A DNA stretch of 64,000 bases from an uncultured delta proteobacterium (GTDB taxonomy: Bacteria > Desulfobacterota > Desulfovibrionia > Desulfovibrionales > Desulfovibrionaceae), in NCBI GenBank assembly GCA_900079685.1, contig LT599018.1:929271-993270 (forward strand), given 5' to 3'. Below the pieces are notes generated by a model. That model was not told where the DNA came from. It searched no databases and was given only the letters and a program-made list of their open reading frames with translations. A program made the translations under genes and the position numbers. Within the stretch, counting starts at the first letter, position 1; every line of letters begins with the position of its first letter. Positions 42,634 to 51,960 of this stretch are shown here, one piece after another.

Positions 42634-44151
42634 ATGGAGCGAAAAAACACCAAGTTAACGACAGCGGCAGGCGCCCCGGTCGCCGACAACACCAACTCGA
42701 CAACCGCCGGAAGCCGCGGCCCGATGACCCTGCAAAACCCCTGGTTCATCGAGAAACTTGCCCATTTCGACCGTGAGGTTATCCCGGAAAGGCGGATGCA
42801 CGCCAAAGGCTCCGGCGCGTTCGGCACGTTTACGGTCACGCACGACATAACCGCCTACTCCAAAGCGCGGATCTTTTCTGAAATCGGCAAGAAAACCGAG
42901 TTGTTCGTGCGCTTCTCCACCGTCGCGGGCGAACGCGGCGCGGCGGACGCGGAGCGGGATATCCGCGGTTTCGCGATCAAATTTTATACCGAGGAAGGCA
43001 ACTGGGACCTGGTGGGCAACAACACCCCCGTCTTTTTCCTGCGCGACGCGCTCCGCTTCCCGGACCTGAACCACGCGGTCAAACGCGACCCCAAAACCAA
43101 CATGCGTTCCGCCCAGAACAACTGGGACTTCTGGAGCATGCTGCCCGAAGCGCTGCACCAGGTCACCATAACCATGTCGGACCGGGGGTTGCCGTTTTCA
43201 TACCGCCACATGCACGGGTTCGGCAGCCACACCTTCAGCCTGATTAACGCGAAAAACGAACGGGTCTGGGTCAAGTTCCACCTCAAGACCCAACAGGGCA
43301 TCAAAAATCTGACGGACGCGGAAGCCGCGGCCATCGTGGCGGGCGACCGGGAAAGCCATCAGCGCGACCTCTTTGAGGCCATTGAACGGGGCGAATTTCC
43401 GAAATGGAATTTCTGCATCCAGATCATGACCGAGGAACAGGCCCGGAATCACAAAGAAAATCCGTTCGACTTGACAAAGGTCTGGAGCCAGAAGGAATAC
43501 CCGTTGATCCCGGTCGGCGTCCTGGAATTGAACCGCAACCCGGAAAACTACTTCGCGGACGTGGAACAGGCGGCGTTCAACCCGGCGAACATCGTGCCGG
43601 GCATCGGCCTCTCCCCGGACAAAATGCTGCAGGGACGCCTCTTTTCCTACGGGGACGCGCAACGGTACAGACTGGGCGTCAACCACATGTCCATCCCGGT
43701 CAACGCGGCCAAGTGCCCGGTCCATGCGTATCACCGCGACGGCCAGATGCGCGTTGACGGCAACTACGGCGCGACCATCGGCTACCAGCCCAACAGCCTG
43801 TGGGAATGGGACGAGCAGCCGGAGTTCAAGGAGCCGCCGCTGGAGCTGCAAGGCGCCATGGATTCGTACGAACCCAAGGACGACGCGACGGACAACACCT
43901 TCTACCAGCCCGGCGACCTGTACCGGCTGATGCCGGAAGACCAGAAGGCCCAGCTCATTGACAACACGGTCCGGAACATGACGGGCGTGACGGAGAACGT
44001 GCGGTACCGGCACGCGGCCCACTGCTATCTGGCCGACCCGGATTACGGCACCCGCCTTGCGGCGGGCCTGGGGCTTACCCTGGACAAGGTCCGGGAACTC
44101 GCCGGGATGAGCCATGCCGAGCGCATGCGGGCGACAGCCGCCCCGCGCTAG
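42634..44151 (+). CDS. katA: monofunctional heme catalase
   Basis: 505 residues, small-subunit catalase that converts hydrogen peroxide to water and oxygen. Catalytic H56 is in [13 protein letters not shown], the distal Asn in [17 protein letters not shown], and the proximal heme-ligand Tyr in [19 protein letters not shown]-binding region and C-terminal helices are complete. ATG 42634 has an AAGGAGA ribosome site. Transcribed alone under a PerR-like operator; ends at a bidirectional terminator. An aerobic-stress enzyme expected in an anaerobe that meets oxygen. Confidence 0.96.
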   Translation: MERKNTKLTTAAGAPVADNTNSTTAGSRGPMTLQNPWFIEKLAHFDREVIPERRMHAKGSGAFGTFTVTHDITAYSKARIFSEIGKKTELFVRFSTVAGERGAADAERDIRGFAIKFYTEEGNWDLVGNNTPVFFLRDALRFPDLNHAVKRDPKTNMRSAQNNWDFWSMLPEALHQVTITMSDRGLPFSYRHMHGFGSHTFSLINAKNERVWVKFHLKTQQGIKNLTDAEAAAIVAGDRESHQRDLFEAIERGEFPKWNFCIQIMTEEQARNHKENPFDLTKVWSQKEYPLIPVGVLELNRNPENYFADVEQAAFNPANIVPGIGLSPDKMLQGRLFSYGDAQRYRLGVNHMSIPVNAAKCPVHAYHRDGQMRVDGNYGATIGYQPNSLWEWDEQPEFKEPPLELQGAMDSYEPKDDATDNTFYQPGDLYRLMPEDQKAQLIDNTVRNMTGVTENVRYRHAAHCYLADPDYGTRLAAGLGLTLDKVRELAGMSHAERMRATAAPR

Positions 44152-44189
44152 CGGAACGCCCGGCAAACACGGGCGCCGACGAGCCTAAA

Positions 44190-44221
44190 AAAGGGGAACC
44201 CGACGCGTCGGGTTCCCCTTT
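44190..44221. terminator. bidirectional terminator katA / EAL gene
   Basis: Perfect 32-base palindrome (arm AAAGGGGAACCCGACG) with A- and T-runs at the ends, between convergent genes. Confidence 0.85.
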
Positions 44222-44246
44222 CCGTTGCCGAACGTTGCGAAAACGG

Positions 44247-45899
44247 TTACCGCCTGAAAGAAAGGATCTCGGCCTTGATACGCGGGTCCAGGTCCTGAAG
44301 CTCCATCTCCGGCCGGCCGAGGTAAAACCCTTGGGCGTAGTCAAACCCCATCCGTATCACGCTGACCAGCTCTTCATACGTTTCCACCCCTTCCGCCAGA
44401 GTCCGGATGCCTTTCGCGCGGCAGTAGGCCAGGATATTGGAAAGAAACTCCTGTTTTGTCGCGGGCGCCTCCTGGATGCGGCTGATGAAAAACCGGTCGA
44501 TTTTCAAAATATCCGGGGAAATGTTTATCAACCGGAGGGCGTTCGAGTGGCCGCAGCCGAAGTCATCTATGGCTATCAGCGCCGAAAGCTTGTGGCGGAG
44601 CTCGTTTACCCGTTGCAGGAGCGTGCTTTCAATAGCGGCTGTTTCCAGGATTTCGAACACCATGCTTTTGCTGATCCGCTCATAATGGGGGTGGATCTTG
44701 CGCAACTCGTCGATGTCAAGATACTCTATGGATATGGTATTAAAGAATATTTTAAGGGCGTCAAGCCGGCCAAGATTCTGAAAAACCCATTCGAAAATGA
44801 CGTCGAAGGTGACCTTTTCAAGCTGAGGGAGCTTGGATTGCGCTTCCGCCAGTGAGAGAATGTCCAAAGGGTTGGTGAACGCAGCCATCTTTGAGCGCAT
44901 CAGGGCCTCGTATCCCGTGACGGCGGCATCCCGCAAACAGACGATGGGCTGAAACGCGAAGTGGATCAGTTTTCCTTCGATAAGCTCGTCCAGCCGCTCC
45001 TGCCTGCTGAGGAGGTTGGCCTTCGTGCGGTATATCTCGGGGCTGAACCGCATTATCGTACCGCGGTTGAGGGTGCGCACTTCAAACATCGCGTTGAGGG
45101 CGTAGTTCATGAGAACGTCGCTCGCCATGGCGTCATGGGGGTACACGGCCATCCCGCACGACGCCCGTATCCGCACCGCCTCATGCGGCAATTCCACCCG
45201 CGTATTGAGCAGGGTTTTGAAATTGTCCTGGGCGAACCGGCAGGCGTCGTCCTCGTTGTCAAACCCGTGGGCGTATACGGCAAATTCGTTACCGCCCAAA
45301 CGCGAAATCAGGTTTGCCCTGCTCTCGCACGAACGCAGGACGTCGACCACTTTGCCGATGTATAAATCGCCGCAGTCATAGCCGTGCGTATCGTTGATGT
45401 ATTTTATATTGTCCAGGCTGCAACAAAACAGCACACCCACCTTGTTCGGCCGCGTCTGCAGCATGTCGTATACGCCGCGGCTGAACGCCTTGCGGTTCAG
45501 CAGGCCCGTCTCGGCATCGTGGTCGCGGTCGTGCTCCAGCTGCTTTTTACGCTGCACCGCCTGGGCCATCAAAAAATCCAGCCCTTCGGACAAATCGCCC
45601 ATGTAATCTATGGAAGGAACGGGGTAGCCCGTTGTCGCCATGAGCACCTGCCGCGCGAGGCGCTTTAGCTTCAAGTGGAAGTTTTTGAGATCCGTGGCGT
45701 GCGAATTGGCCGGGCTTGGCGTTTTTACCGAAAGGTTGCCCTTTGACAACTCCGCCGCGTACGCGGTCAGCTCCGCGAACACCCGTGTGATCTGGCAAAG
45801 CTTTTCAGCCTGCGGCAGTGGTCTGTGCCGTTCGAATACGGCCAGCGCGTCTTCGAACTGACCATGCAATAATTTATCCAAGCCGTCTTCTATATCCAT
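44247..45899 (-). CDS. GGDEF(degenerate)-EAL cyclic-di-GMP phosphodiesterase
   Basis: 550 residues, cytosolic. A helical N-terminal region (1-125) precedes a GGDEF domain (about 130-290) whose signature is GGNEF, so cyclase activity is unlikely; it may bind GTP or act as a regulator. The EAL domain (about 305-545) keeps GYEALMRSK, the metal-binding pair in AIDDFGCGHS, LKIDRFFI, TLAEGVET and AQGFYLGRP, so it should hydrolyse cyclic-di-GMP. Next to an HDOD gene on the same strand (73-base gap), suggesting shared motility or adhesion control. Confidence 0.92.
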   Translation of the reverse strand: MDIEDGLDKLLHGQFEDALAVFERHRPLPQAEKLCQITRVFAELTAYAAELSKGNLSVKTPSPANSHATDLKNFHLKLKRLARQVLMATTGYPVPSIDYMGDLSEGLDFLMAQAVQRKKQLEHDRDHDAETGLLNRKAFSRGVYDMLQTRPNKVGVLFCCSLDNIKYINDTHGYDCGDLYIGKVVDVLRSCESRANLISRLGGNEFAVYAHGFDNEDDACRFAQDNFKTLLNTRVELPHEAVRIRASCGMAVYPHDAMASDVLMNYALNAMFEVRTLNRGTIMRFSPEIYRTKANLLSRQERLDELIEGKLIHFAFQPIVCLRDAAVTGYEALMRSKMAAFTNPLDILSLAEAQSKLPQLEKVTFDVIFEWVFQNLGRLDALKIFFNTISIEYLDIDELRKIHPHYERISKSMVFEILETAAIESTLLQRVNELRHKLSALIAIDDFGCGHSNALRLINISPDILKIDRFFISRIQEAPATKQEFLSNILAYCRAKGIRTLAEGVETYEELVSVIRMGFDYAQGFYLGRPEMELQDLDPRIKAEILSFRR

Positions 45900-45972
45900 G
45901 CTGCTTCCCGGGAAAAGTCATTACCTCACAATACACGGCCGAGGGACGGATTCCACCGCACCCCTCGCCCAA

Positions 45973-46881
45973 TTAGGGCACAAGCGTCGTTAAAATTCCG
46001 CCTTGGGAGTCGTCAAGGCATTGCGCCGCCGCCATACCGAGAGCGGCCGCGTCGCAACCTTCCGGCAGGAGCGCGAGGGCCTCCTCGCACAGCCGCCCTT
46101 CCGCGTCCGGCTCGTTGTGCACGATGCAGTCGGCGGCGGCGAGCAGCCGTGCATCCATCTTATACGCCGGAGCCAGCTCCGGAGCGTGGTGCCAGTTGAT
46201 GGGTTCCGTCAGCAGCAAGGGCAGCTTCCAGATGTGGAGAACTTCCGCGCCGATAAGGGCGTGGTCCATGCCCCAGTAAGCGTCTTCGGCTTCACAAAAC
46301 CGCTGGCCGTTTTTCCGCCTGCATTCTTCCACGATTTCCCACAAGTCGGGCCGGGAGATGGCGAAAAAAACCTTGCCGATATCGTGCAGAAGACCGGCGA
46401 CATAGGCTTCGTCCGGGAGCATGACCAGACGGTCTTCCTCCGCGGCGGACGGCCCGCAAACGCCGGAAGGACCGCCCAGTTCGCAGGCCAGGACCTTTGC
46501 CACGGCCGCGACTTTCAGCTGGTGGCTCCACAGGCCGGCGGCGTTAAAATCTTTGGGGAGTTTCGCCTCTTTAAAAACCGCGGCCGTTCCCGACAAGATG
46601 ACCAGGGTCCGTATTTCGCACACCCCAAGAATACTGACGGCGCGACGCAGCGTGGAAACCTTGAATTCCATGCCGTAAAGCGCCGAGTTGGCAATGGTGA
46701 GCACGTGGCTGGCCAGTTTCTGGCTGCGCTCGATAAGCGCGACCAGATCATCAGTGGGAGCTTTCGAGTCTTCCCTGGTCACAGCGAAAAGCATGGGCAG
46801 AAGAGCCGATTCAAACGGTAGAGAAGGAGGGTTTTGCAGAAGTTTTTGCAAAAAAGAGCGGGATTCCGTTGATGGCTGCAT
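45973..46881 (-). CDS. HDOD-domain signalling protein
   Basis: 302 residues. HDOD core at about 15-225: LPFESALLPMLFAVTREDSKAP, VLTIANSALYGMEFKVSTLRRAVSILG and AYVAGLLHDIGKVFFAIS, then GMDHALIGAEVLHIWKLP. A short variable insertion (GGPSGVCGPSAAEED) splits the domain. The predicted sigma-28-type promoter at 46922-46948 suggests co-expression with flagella and chemotaxis genes. Confidence 0.88.
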   Translation of the reverse strand: MQPSTESRSFLQKLLQNPPSLPFESALLPMLFAVTREDSKAPTDDLVALIERSQKLASHVLTIANSALYGMEFKVSTLRRAVSILGVCEIRTLVILSGTAAVFKEAKLPKDFNAAGLWSHQLKVAAVAKVLACELGGPSGVCGPSAAEEDRLVMLPDEAYVAGLLHDIGKVFFAISRPDLWEIVEECRRKNGQRFCEAEDAYWGMDHALIGAEVLHIWKLPLLLTEPINWHHAPELAPAYKMDARLLAAADCIVHNEPDAEGRLCEEALALLPEGCDAAALGMAAAQCLDDSQGGILTTLVP

Positions 46882-46921
46882 GGGTCAATCCAGTTCTTGA
46901 GTGTGTTCTGTCGCAGATATC

Positions 46922-46948
46922 ATATCGGCTCATTTGCGATCCGGTTTA
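46922..46948 (-). promoter_or_regulatory. sigma-28-like promoter of HDOD gene
   Basis: Minus strand TAAACCGG-N11-GCCGATAT. The flagellar sigma factor consensus is TAAAGTTT-N11-GCCGATAA; the spacing is exact, TAAA is perfect and the -10 matches 7 of 8. Start near 46914, 33 bases before the ATG. Confidence 0.6.
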
Positions 46949-46987
46949 GGGCTTCAAGAACTACAATGTAGTGTTATCCTCTCTTAC

Positions 46988-47010
46988 ACCGGTTTACAAC
47001 CTAAACCGGT
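46988..47010. repeat. palindrome ACCGGTTTA-CAACC-TAAACCGGT
   Basis: Perfect 9-bp arms around 5 bases. The half-site CCGGTTTA also forms the -35 of the HDOD promoter, so it could be an operator for the same gene. Confidence 0.4.
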
Positions 47011-47266
47011 TAAATTTTACTTTTTTTCCAGAAACGATCACAAAAAACCTTTTCACCAAAAGAAAACAACAACAAAGCGCACAAGATCGATCACATGCGC
47101 AACACATAAAGTCGAGAATATCAATCATATGATTATTGTTTTACATCGCCTTAACGATCGCAGGCATCAAGGGAACGCGGTAATACAGAAGCCGTGTGGC
47201 CCCTCCCCGATCAAAAACGCGCAGCCGCCTGGCGAGCCGTTATCGGAGAAAAAACGGACCGCGCAC

Positions 47267-47307
47267 GGGAGCGCCGCTCCCGCGCGGCGGGCGGGGACGG
47301 CGCTCCC
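47267..47307 (-). terminator. GC-rich hairpin after sulfatase remnant
   Basis: GGGAGCGCCG (47267-47276) and CGGCGCTCCC (47298-47307), perfect 10-bp stem; no T-run. Confidence 0.4.
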
Positions 47308-47356
47308 GCGCGCGGCGAGAAGAGCGGCGGGTATTACGGCCGCGAGGCGAAGGGGC

Positions 47357-48430
47357 TCACCCCTTCGCCGTATACGGGTCCAGAAGGTTGTTGTTGTACC
47401 ACTTCCGCAGAAACTCCGCCTCACCCAAATCATTGCCGGGCGCTATATTGACGAAGCAATCCGCATTCCTGGTTTTGATCCTGAGGTCGTGGCTGTACTG
47501 GCTTATCACCGGATTATCCTGACCGCAAAACAGCGACCGCCCCATCAGGTGGCCGGGACGGCGCAGGCCAAGGGCGTCCACGATCGTCGGCAGAAAATCA
47601 AGCTGGCTGCAAACCGTGTTGGGATTGAGCCCGGCAAAGGGAGACGCGCTCCCTTTACCCGTGACGAACAGGCAGGGGATCAGATCCGGGGAGTAATCGT
47701 CCGCCCCGAAAAATTCCAGGTATTCCGGCCCGGCGCTCGGGGAATGGTCGGAGGTGATGATGACGAGTGTGTCCTCGTCCAGCAATCTCAGTTTCCCGAG
47801 CCCCTTGAAGAAGCCCATGATATCCCTGTCGGACTCGAACAGCGCCCGCAAAAGCTTTGACGAAGTTTTCCGGATGTATTCCGGAAACGCGTCCTCTTCC
47901 AGAGAATGAAAAAACGTGGGGTGGGTGTTCAGGGTGTGCAAGGTGAGAAACACCGGCGCGTCGCGTTGCGCATCAAGCACCCTGAGCGCCAGGTCGAACA
48001 TGACTTTATCCGCGATGCCCCATTGCAGGCTCGGGGGAGAGTCGTACAAGGCCCGGACGCTTTCCTCCGAAAAAAAGTGTTCGTACCGCAGCAGCGATTT
48101 GCAGAAAAGTTCCTTGTCGCCATAGTGCCGCGTCACGCCCGTCAAAAAATAGGTACCATAGCCGGCTTCCCTGAGAAGGCTCGCCAGGCTGTCGATGCGC
48201 CCTATTCCGTGCCGCATGTCATAGTCATATGCCATGCGGGACGACAGAAGCGCGTGCATCCCATGGTTGGTGGGCGAGTGTGCGGTGCAGAGCTTGTCAA
48301 GCCGGGGGTGGCTGCCGAGCAGGGTGTGCAGGAACGGCATCGTCTCCACGGGTATGTTCTTGTTGTAAAACGGCAGCATTTTCTGGCTGACCGACTCAAA
48401 GCAGAGCAGGACGATCCTTTTATACAGCCG
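47357..48430 (-). pseudogene. LTA-synthase-like sulfatase, 3' part (catalytic domain), split by IS
   Basis: The 3' portion of an alkaline-phosphatase-superfamily (sulfatase/lipoteichoic-acid-synthase-like) gene. Visible: RIVLLCFESVSQKMLPFYN (first metal-site Glu), the probable nucleophile Thr in AHSPTNHGMHALLSS, and IITSDHSPSAG (Asp-His metal ligands). Such enzymes move phosphoglycerol or phosphoethanolamine groups onto envelope glycans; OpgB of the OPG pathway belongs here. It has no start of its own outside the inserted element; 25 codons at its 5' end derive from the IS end. Joined to the 5' part it would give 615 residues. Confidence 0.85.
48422..48430. repeat. 9-bp target-site duplication, left copy
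   Basis: ATACAGCCG, repeated at 49694-49702 on the other side of the IS element. Confidence 0.9.
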
Positions 48431-49693
48431 CAATGCTGTCCGGTTAAGCTGCCAAGGATAACAGACTGAGGTTATAGAGGTTTTCATTTTTTCGTCGTCG
48501 GGGCTTCAGGAGTTCTTCCAGCGAGTCTGTTCCGAGGATGTTCAGTGAGGCGATTTGGAAAAGTTGCTGCACGGACAGCCCTGTTTTACTCAGGAATTTC
48601 TGGTAGGCCAGGAGCAGGTAGACGGTCAGCGCGGTATAAATCTGAATCAATACAGCATTTTCCGTGTTCCCGACAAAGCTTTTGATGCGTAGATTCTGTT
48701 TGATTTCGCGAAAAAAGAGTTCGATTTTCCAGCGTTCTTTGTAAATATCGGCGATGGTGCGGGCGGACAGGCGAAAGTGATTTGTCAGAAATTCGTAACG
48801 CTTGCCTGTTTCGGCGTCCCGGTAGCCGATGCGACGCAGGCGCAAGACTTTTCCCCGGCTGTGCTTCACTTCGATAATGTGGTCGGAAGTAACCCCGCTT
48901 GTGCGGTTCACCGGGCGGCGCTCCAGCAGTTTGTAAACAGCGTTGTCCTTCAGGCGGGTGACGAAAAAGATGCCATTTTCGAGCAGGGTCTGAAACCAGG
49001 GGTAACTGACATAGCCTTTGTCGAAGGTCACGATGGAGCCTTTGGGCAGAGAAAGACTTTTCGCCATACGGCTTTCGTGCGTTTTGGCCACATCAACGGT
49101 GACAAATGCCGGGATATGACCATCGTGGTCAAGCACTGTGTTCATTTTGACGCCGCCCTTGTTTTGGCGGAACGTGGCCCAGGGAAACAGCGACAAACAC
49201 AGGCTGATGGTGGTGGCGTCCATGCTGTAAAGTTTGCATTTGAAATGAAATTTGTGTTTGGAGGCCTTGGGAACACACAGGCTGTACATGTCGGCAAATA
49301 GATCTTTGAAAAAGCCCACAGGCCGGGAGTTGTTGGCATCGGAGAAAGTGGAACGTGCAACGGGAAAAAGGCCAAAATGATACAGCCTCTTGCCGCAGGC
49401 GGCCAAACAGCGCAATCCGTCACGCATGGAGCGCCTTGCTGCAAGCTGGATAAAAGCCATGACCGTAAACTGTTCCTTAAAGCCGAATTGTCGAGAAGAA
49501 CGACCTGTTTTATGCCGGGCTTCCAGTTTCTGAAAAACATGTCTGGGAATCAATGATAGCATTTGAGAAAAGAGTGTATTATGATGGCTCATGTTCAAAA
49601 TCTCCTTGGGCTGCAATGGGTTATGCAACTGTTTTGTAGCATAAACCTCGGAGATTTTGAACATATTTAACGCACCTTAGCCGGACAGCATTG
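48431..49693 (-). mobile_element. IS4-family insertion sequence, 1263 bp
   Basis: Bounded by 18-bp terminal inverted repeats with one mismatch (CAATGCTGTCCGGTTAAG at the left; CAATGCTGTCCGGCTAAG inward from the right) and by a 9-bp direct duplication. It contains one intact transposase gene. Its insertion splits the sulfatase gene. Identical duplications and an intact transposase indicate a recent insertion. Confidence 0.93.
48444..49592 (-). CDS. IS4-family transposase
   Basis: 382 residues from ATG 49592 (AAGGAG 9 bases upstream; a farther ATG at 49664 lies near the element end). The N-terminal region (SRQFGFKEQFTVMAFIQLAARRSMRDGLR) is the DUF4372-type domain, followed by the DDE core: FYSMDATTISL (first Asp), IVTFDKGYVSY (second Asp) and the IS4 signature Y-2-R-3-E-6-K, seen as YKERWKIELFFREIK. 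The stop codon lies inside the left terminal repeat. Catalyses cut-and-paste movement of this element. Confidence 0.95.
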   Translation of the reverse strand: MSHHNTLFSQMLSLIPRHVFQKLEARHKTGRSSRQFGFKEQFTVMAFIQLAARRSMRDGLRCLAACGKRLYHFGLFPVARSTFSDANNSRPVGFFKDLFADMYSLCVPKASKHKFHFKCKLYSMDATTISLCLSLFPWATFRQNKGGVKMNTVLDHDGHIPAFVTVDVAKTHESRMAKSLSLPKGSIVTFDKGYVSYPWFQTLLENGIFFVTRLKDNAVYKLLERRPVNRTSGVTSDHIIEVKHSRGKVLRLRRIGYRDAETGKRYEFLTNHFRLSARTIADIYKERWKIELFFREIKQNLRIKSFVGNTENAVLIQIYTALTVYLLLAYQKFLSKTGLSVQQLFQIASLNILGTDSLEELLKPRRRKNENLYNLSLLSLAA

Positions 49694-49702
49694 ATACAGC
49701 CG
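49694..49702. repeat. 9-bp target-site duplication, right copy
   Basis: ATACAGCCG, matching 48422-48430. Confidence 0.9.
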
Positions 49703-50476
49703 CTGGTCGGGCTTCTTCTCGGCATACGTCCGCGTCTGGAGCAGCGATATTTTCCGTAAGATATCCTGCTCGTTGGGGGTGTATTCCATCGGGACGATCC
49801 GGCTGTGTCTCTCCAGCCACCCATCCCGCAGGCAACCGATAAAGTTACGGAACGCGGACAATTTGATGGTTTCAATCCTTTCGGCGGTCCGCTCCGCGAC
49901 CCTCATGACGTTCCACGAGCAGGACGACGCCGTCAGGGCGAACGCATCGATTTCCATTCTTCCCAGAAAGCCGCCCGCCGCGAAGAAACAAAAAGAGAGG
50001 CCAAGGCAGACGAACCCGGCCTCCGCCGTCGGGCGCGGCGCCAAGAAGGGCAGCGCGGCGTAGACCGCCATCAAAAACGGCAGGCACGCGAGTATCTTTC
50101 TCTGGGATGCGGAAGCCGCCTTCATGATGACGCGCGGCCGCAGCTCAGCCAGCAGGGAATAAAAAAAGCGTTTATGGCTCTGGGCATAGATGACCGCGTC
50201 GGCAATATTGAACAGCACAACGGCCAGACAGATGAGAGTCATAAAAATGACGCCGGAGACATACGCAACCGTACTGGCCGGGAACAGGCTCAAAAGCAGA
50301 AACACGGCCGCGCCCGGGCACAGGACGAACAGCATGTCGGCGCTCGCGCCGGGAATGATAACAGCAAGAAAAGCGCGCCAATCCAGGAGGGTGTGCGTGA
50401 CGGCGTGGTACATGCTGATACGCGACAGGACACATGCAATCAACGGCGGAATAACAAAAAGCCCCAATGCAAGCAT
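49694..50476 (-). pseudogene. LTA-synthase-like sulfatase, 5' part (membrane domain), split by IS
   Basis: The 5' portion from ATG 50476 (AAGGAG 6 bases upstream) covers 261 codons: five membrane spans (about 3-25, 38-62, 68-92, 120-140, 150-172) and a cytosolic/periplasmic linker ending ...KKPDQRLY at the duplication. The broken frame continues 9 codons into the IS and stops at 49667. Removing the IS and one duplication copy joins QRLY directly to KRIVLLCFES of the catalytic part, in frame, giving a typical five-span LtaS/OpgB-like protein. Confidence 0.85.
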
Positions 50477-50678
50477 GGCGGACTCCTTCCATTTGCTTTT
50501 ACTCGCACCCATGCCTGCAAGATGCATTCCGGAAATATTTTCCTCCCGGCAGCATACGAACCGTGGTACGCGTCCGCCATCCGGCCCCCCTCCCCGGCCG
50601 CACCCGGCGCTTGAAACCCGGCCGCGCTTTCTATATTGTCATCCGGCATGTGACCATCATCCGTACCGGGAAAAAACC

Positions 50679-51785
50679 ATGGACAGCCGCATTCTTAAGC
50701 AGGCCGTCGCCTTGCGCCACGAACTGCACGCCCGCCCCGAACTTTCCGGGCAGGAAACCTGGACCAAACAACGCTTGCAAGACTTTCTCCGCGTGAACAC
50801 CGCGCTGGAAATAACGGACCGCGGCGCCTGGTTTTACGCCCGCAAAAAGGGGCATTCCGCCGCCCCGCCCATCGCCTTCCGGGCCGACATGGACGCCGTG
50901 GCCATGGAGGAATCTGTTCCGCTGCCATATGCTTCCACCGTCCCCGGAGTAGCCCATAAATGCGGGCACGACGGGCATTGCGCGGCGCTGGCCGCCCTGG
51001 CCCTGGAAACGGAACGGCGTGAAAACGGCCGGGACGTGTATTTCATCTTCCAACACGCCGAGGAAACCGGCCGGGGCGCGCGCGAATGCGCGAGCCTGAT
51101 CGGGGAAAAGGGCATAGAGGAAGTTTTTGCGTTCCATAATATGTCCGGGCATTCCAGGGGAGTTGTCGGCATCCGCCCCGGGACCATGAACTGCGCCTCC
51201 CAGGGCCTCTCGTTCCGCTTCCGGGGCGTTCCCGCCCACGCCAGCCTGCAGGAAACCGGCAAAAACCCCGCCTTCGCGATCGCGGACCTGGTCAGGGCCA
51301 TCCCGGACTTGACCCGGCAAAACACGTTCCAGGGCGCGGTCTGGTGTACGGTCATCCAGGTGGCGCTCGGGAGTGAAAACTTCGGCATCGCGGCCGGGGA
51401 CGGCGTGGTGCTTCTCACCTGCCGGGGGGAACGGGAAGAGGACATGCTCCGCCTAACCAAGGCCGTGGAAGCCGCCGCCGGGAGTTTTGCCGCTCGCGAC
51501 GGCCTGGAAGTGGCCCTCTCCCTCCACGACGTGTTTCCGGAAACGGCGAACCACGCCGAGTCCGTGGCCAAGGTCCGGGCCGCCTGCGCGGGGCTGGGGT
51601 ACCCCCTGTACGACATGCCGGAACCCATGCGGTCCTCGGAGGACGCGGGCCATTATTTCAAGGCGGCCAAGGGCGCTCTTTTTCTCATCCACACCGGCGA
51701 CCGCCCGCCCATCCATACGCCGGGATATGATTTTGACGACAGCATCATCGAACAGGCCGTGACGATTTTCTCGGCCCTGATATAA
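50679..51785 (+). CDS. M20-family amidohydrolase/peptidase
   Basis: 368 residues of the M20 (IAA-amino-acid/N-acyl-amino-acid hydrolase-like) family. Metal and catalytic residues are visible in FRADMDAVAMEE, KCGHDGHCAALAALAL, FQHAEETGRGA (catalytic Glu pair) and near the C-terminus in HTPGYDFDD. The dimerisation domain (about 165-275) begins LSFRFRGVPAHASLQ. Substrate is probably an N-acyl amino acid or small dipeptide. Monocistronic, with GC-rich repeats downstream. Start at ATG 50679. Confidence 0.92.
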   Translation: MDSRILKQAVALRHELHARPELSGQETWTKQRLQDFLRVNTALEITDRGAWFYARKKGHSAAPPIAFRADMDAVAMEESVPLPYASTVPGVAHKCGHDGHCAALAALALETERRENGRDVYFIFQHAEETGRGARECASLIGEKGIEEVFAFHNMSGHSRGVVGIRPGTMNCASQGLSFRFRGVPAHASLQETGKNPAFAIADLVRAIPDLTRQNTFQGAVWCTVIQVALGSENFGIAAGDGVVLLTCRGEREEDMLRLTKAVEAAAGSFAARDGLEVALSLHDVFPETANHAESVAKVRAACAGLGYPLYDMPEPMRSSEDAGHYFKAAKGALFLIHTGDRPPIHTPGYDFDDSIIEQAVTIFSALI

Positions 51786-51808
51786 CTTCCCCGATGCGGC
51801 CGCGCGGC

Positions 51809-51849
51809 CGCTTGCCGGTCCCCGGCGCAGCCGCCGCTTGCCGGTCCCA
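51809..51849. repeat. 16-bp direct repeat
   Basis: GCCGCTTGCCGGTCCC occurs twice, at about 51808 and 51833, in the gap before the VOC gene. Meaning unknown. Confidence 0.5.
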
Positions 51850-51960
51850 TTGACCCTTCGCGGGAGAAAACTGTACGAAGACACAGTACGAGCCATGCCG
51901 CCCCGGCGGCGAAACCGGATGCCGACCGCTCCGCGCGCGGCGCCAGCAAGAGGATTTCAT

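Larger units (their letters stand above)
46882..47356. other. 475-base intergenic region
   Basis: No supported gene. It holds the HDOD promoter (46922-46948), three copies of a CCGGTTTA word (46941, 46989 and its complement at 47002), an AT-rich stretch to about 47150, and a GC-rich hairpin (47267-47307) that may terminate the sulfatase remnant. Confidence 0.5.

Noticed and set aside
46988..47010. Second sigma-28 promoter from the other TAAACCGG copy
   Set aside because: At the required 11-base spacing there is no GCCGATAA-like element.
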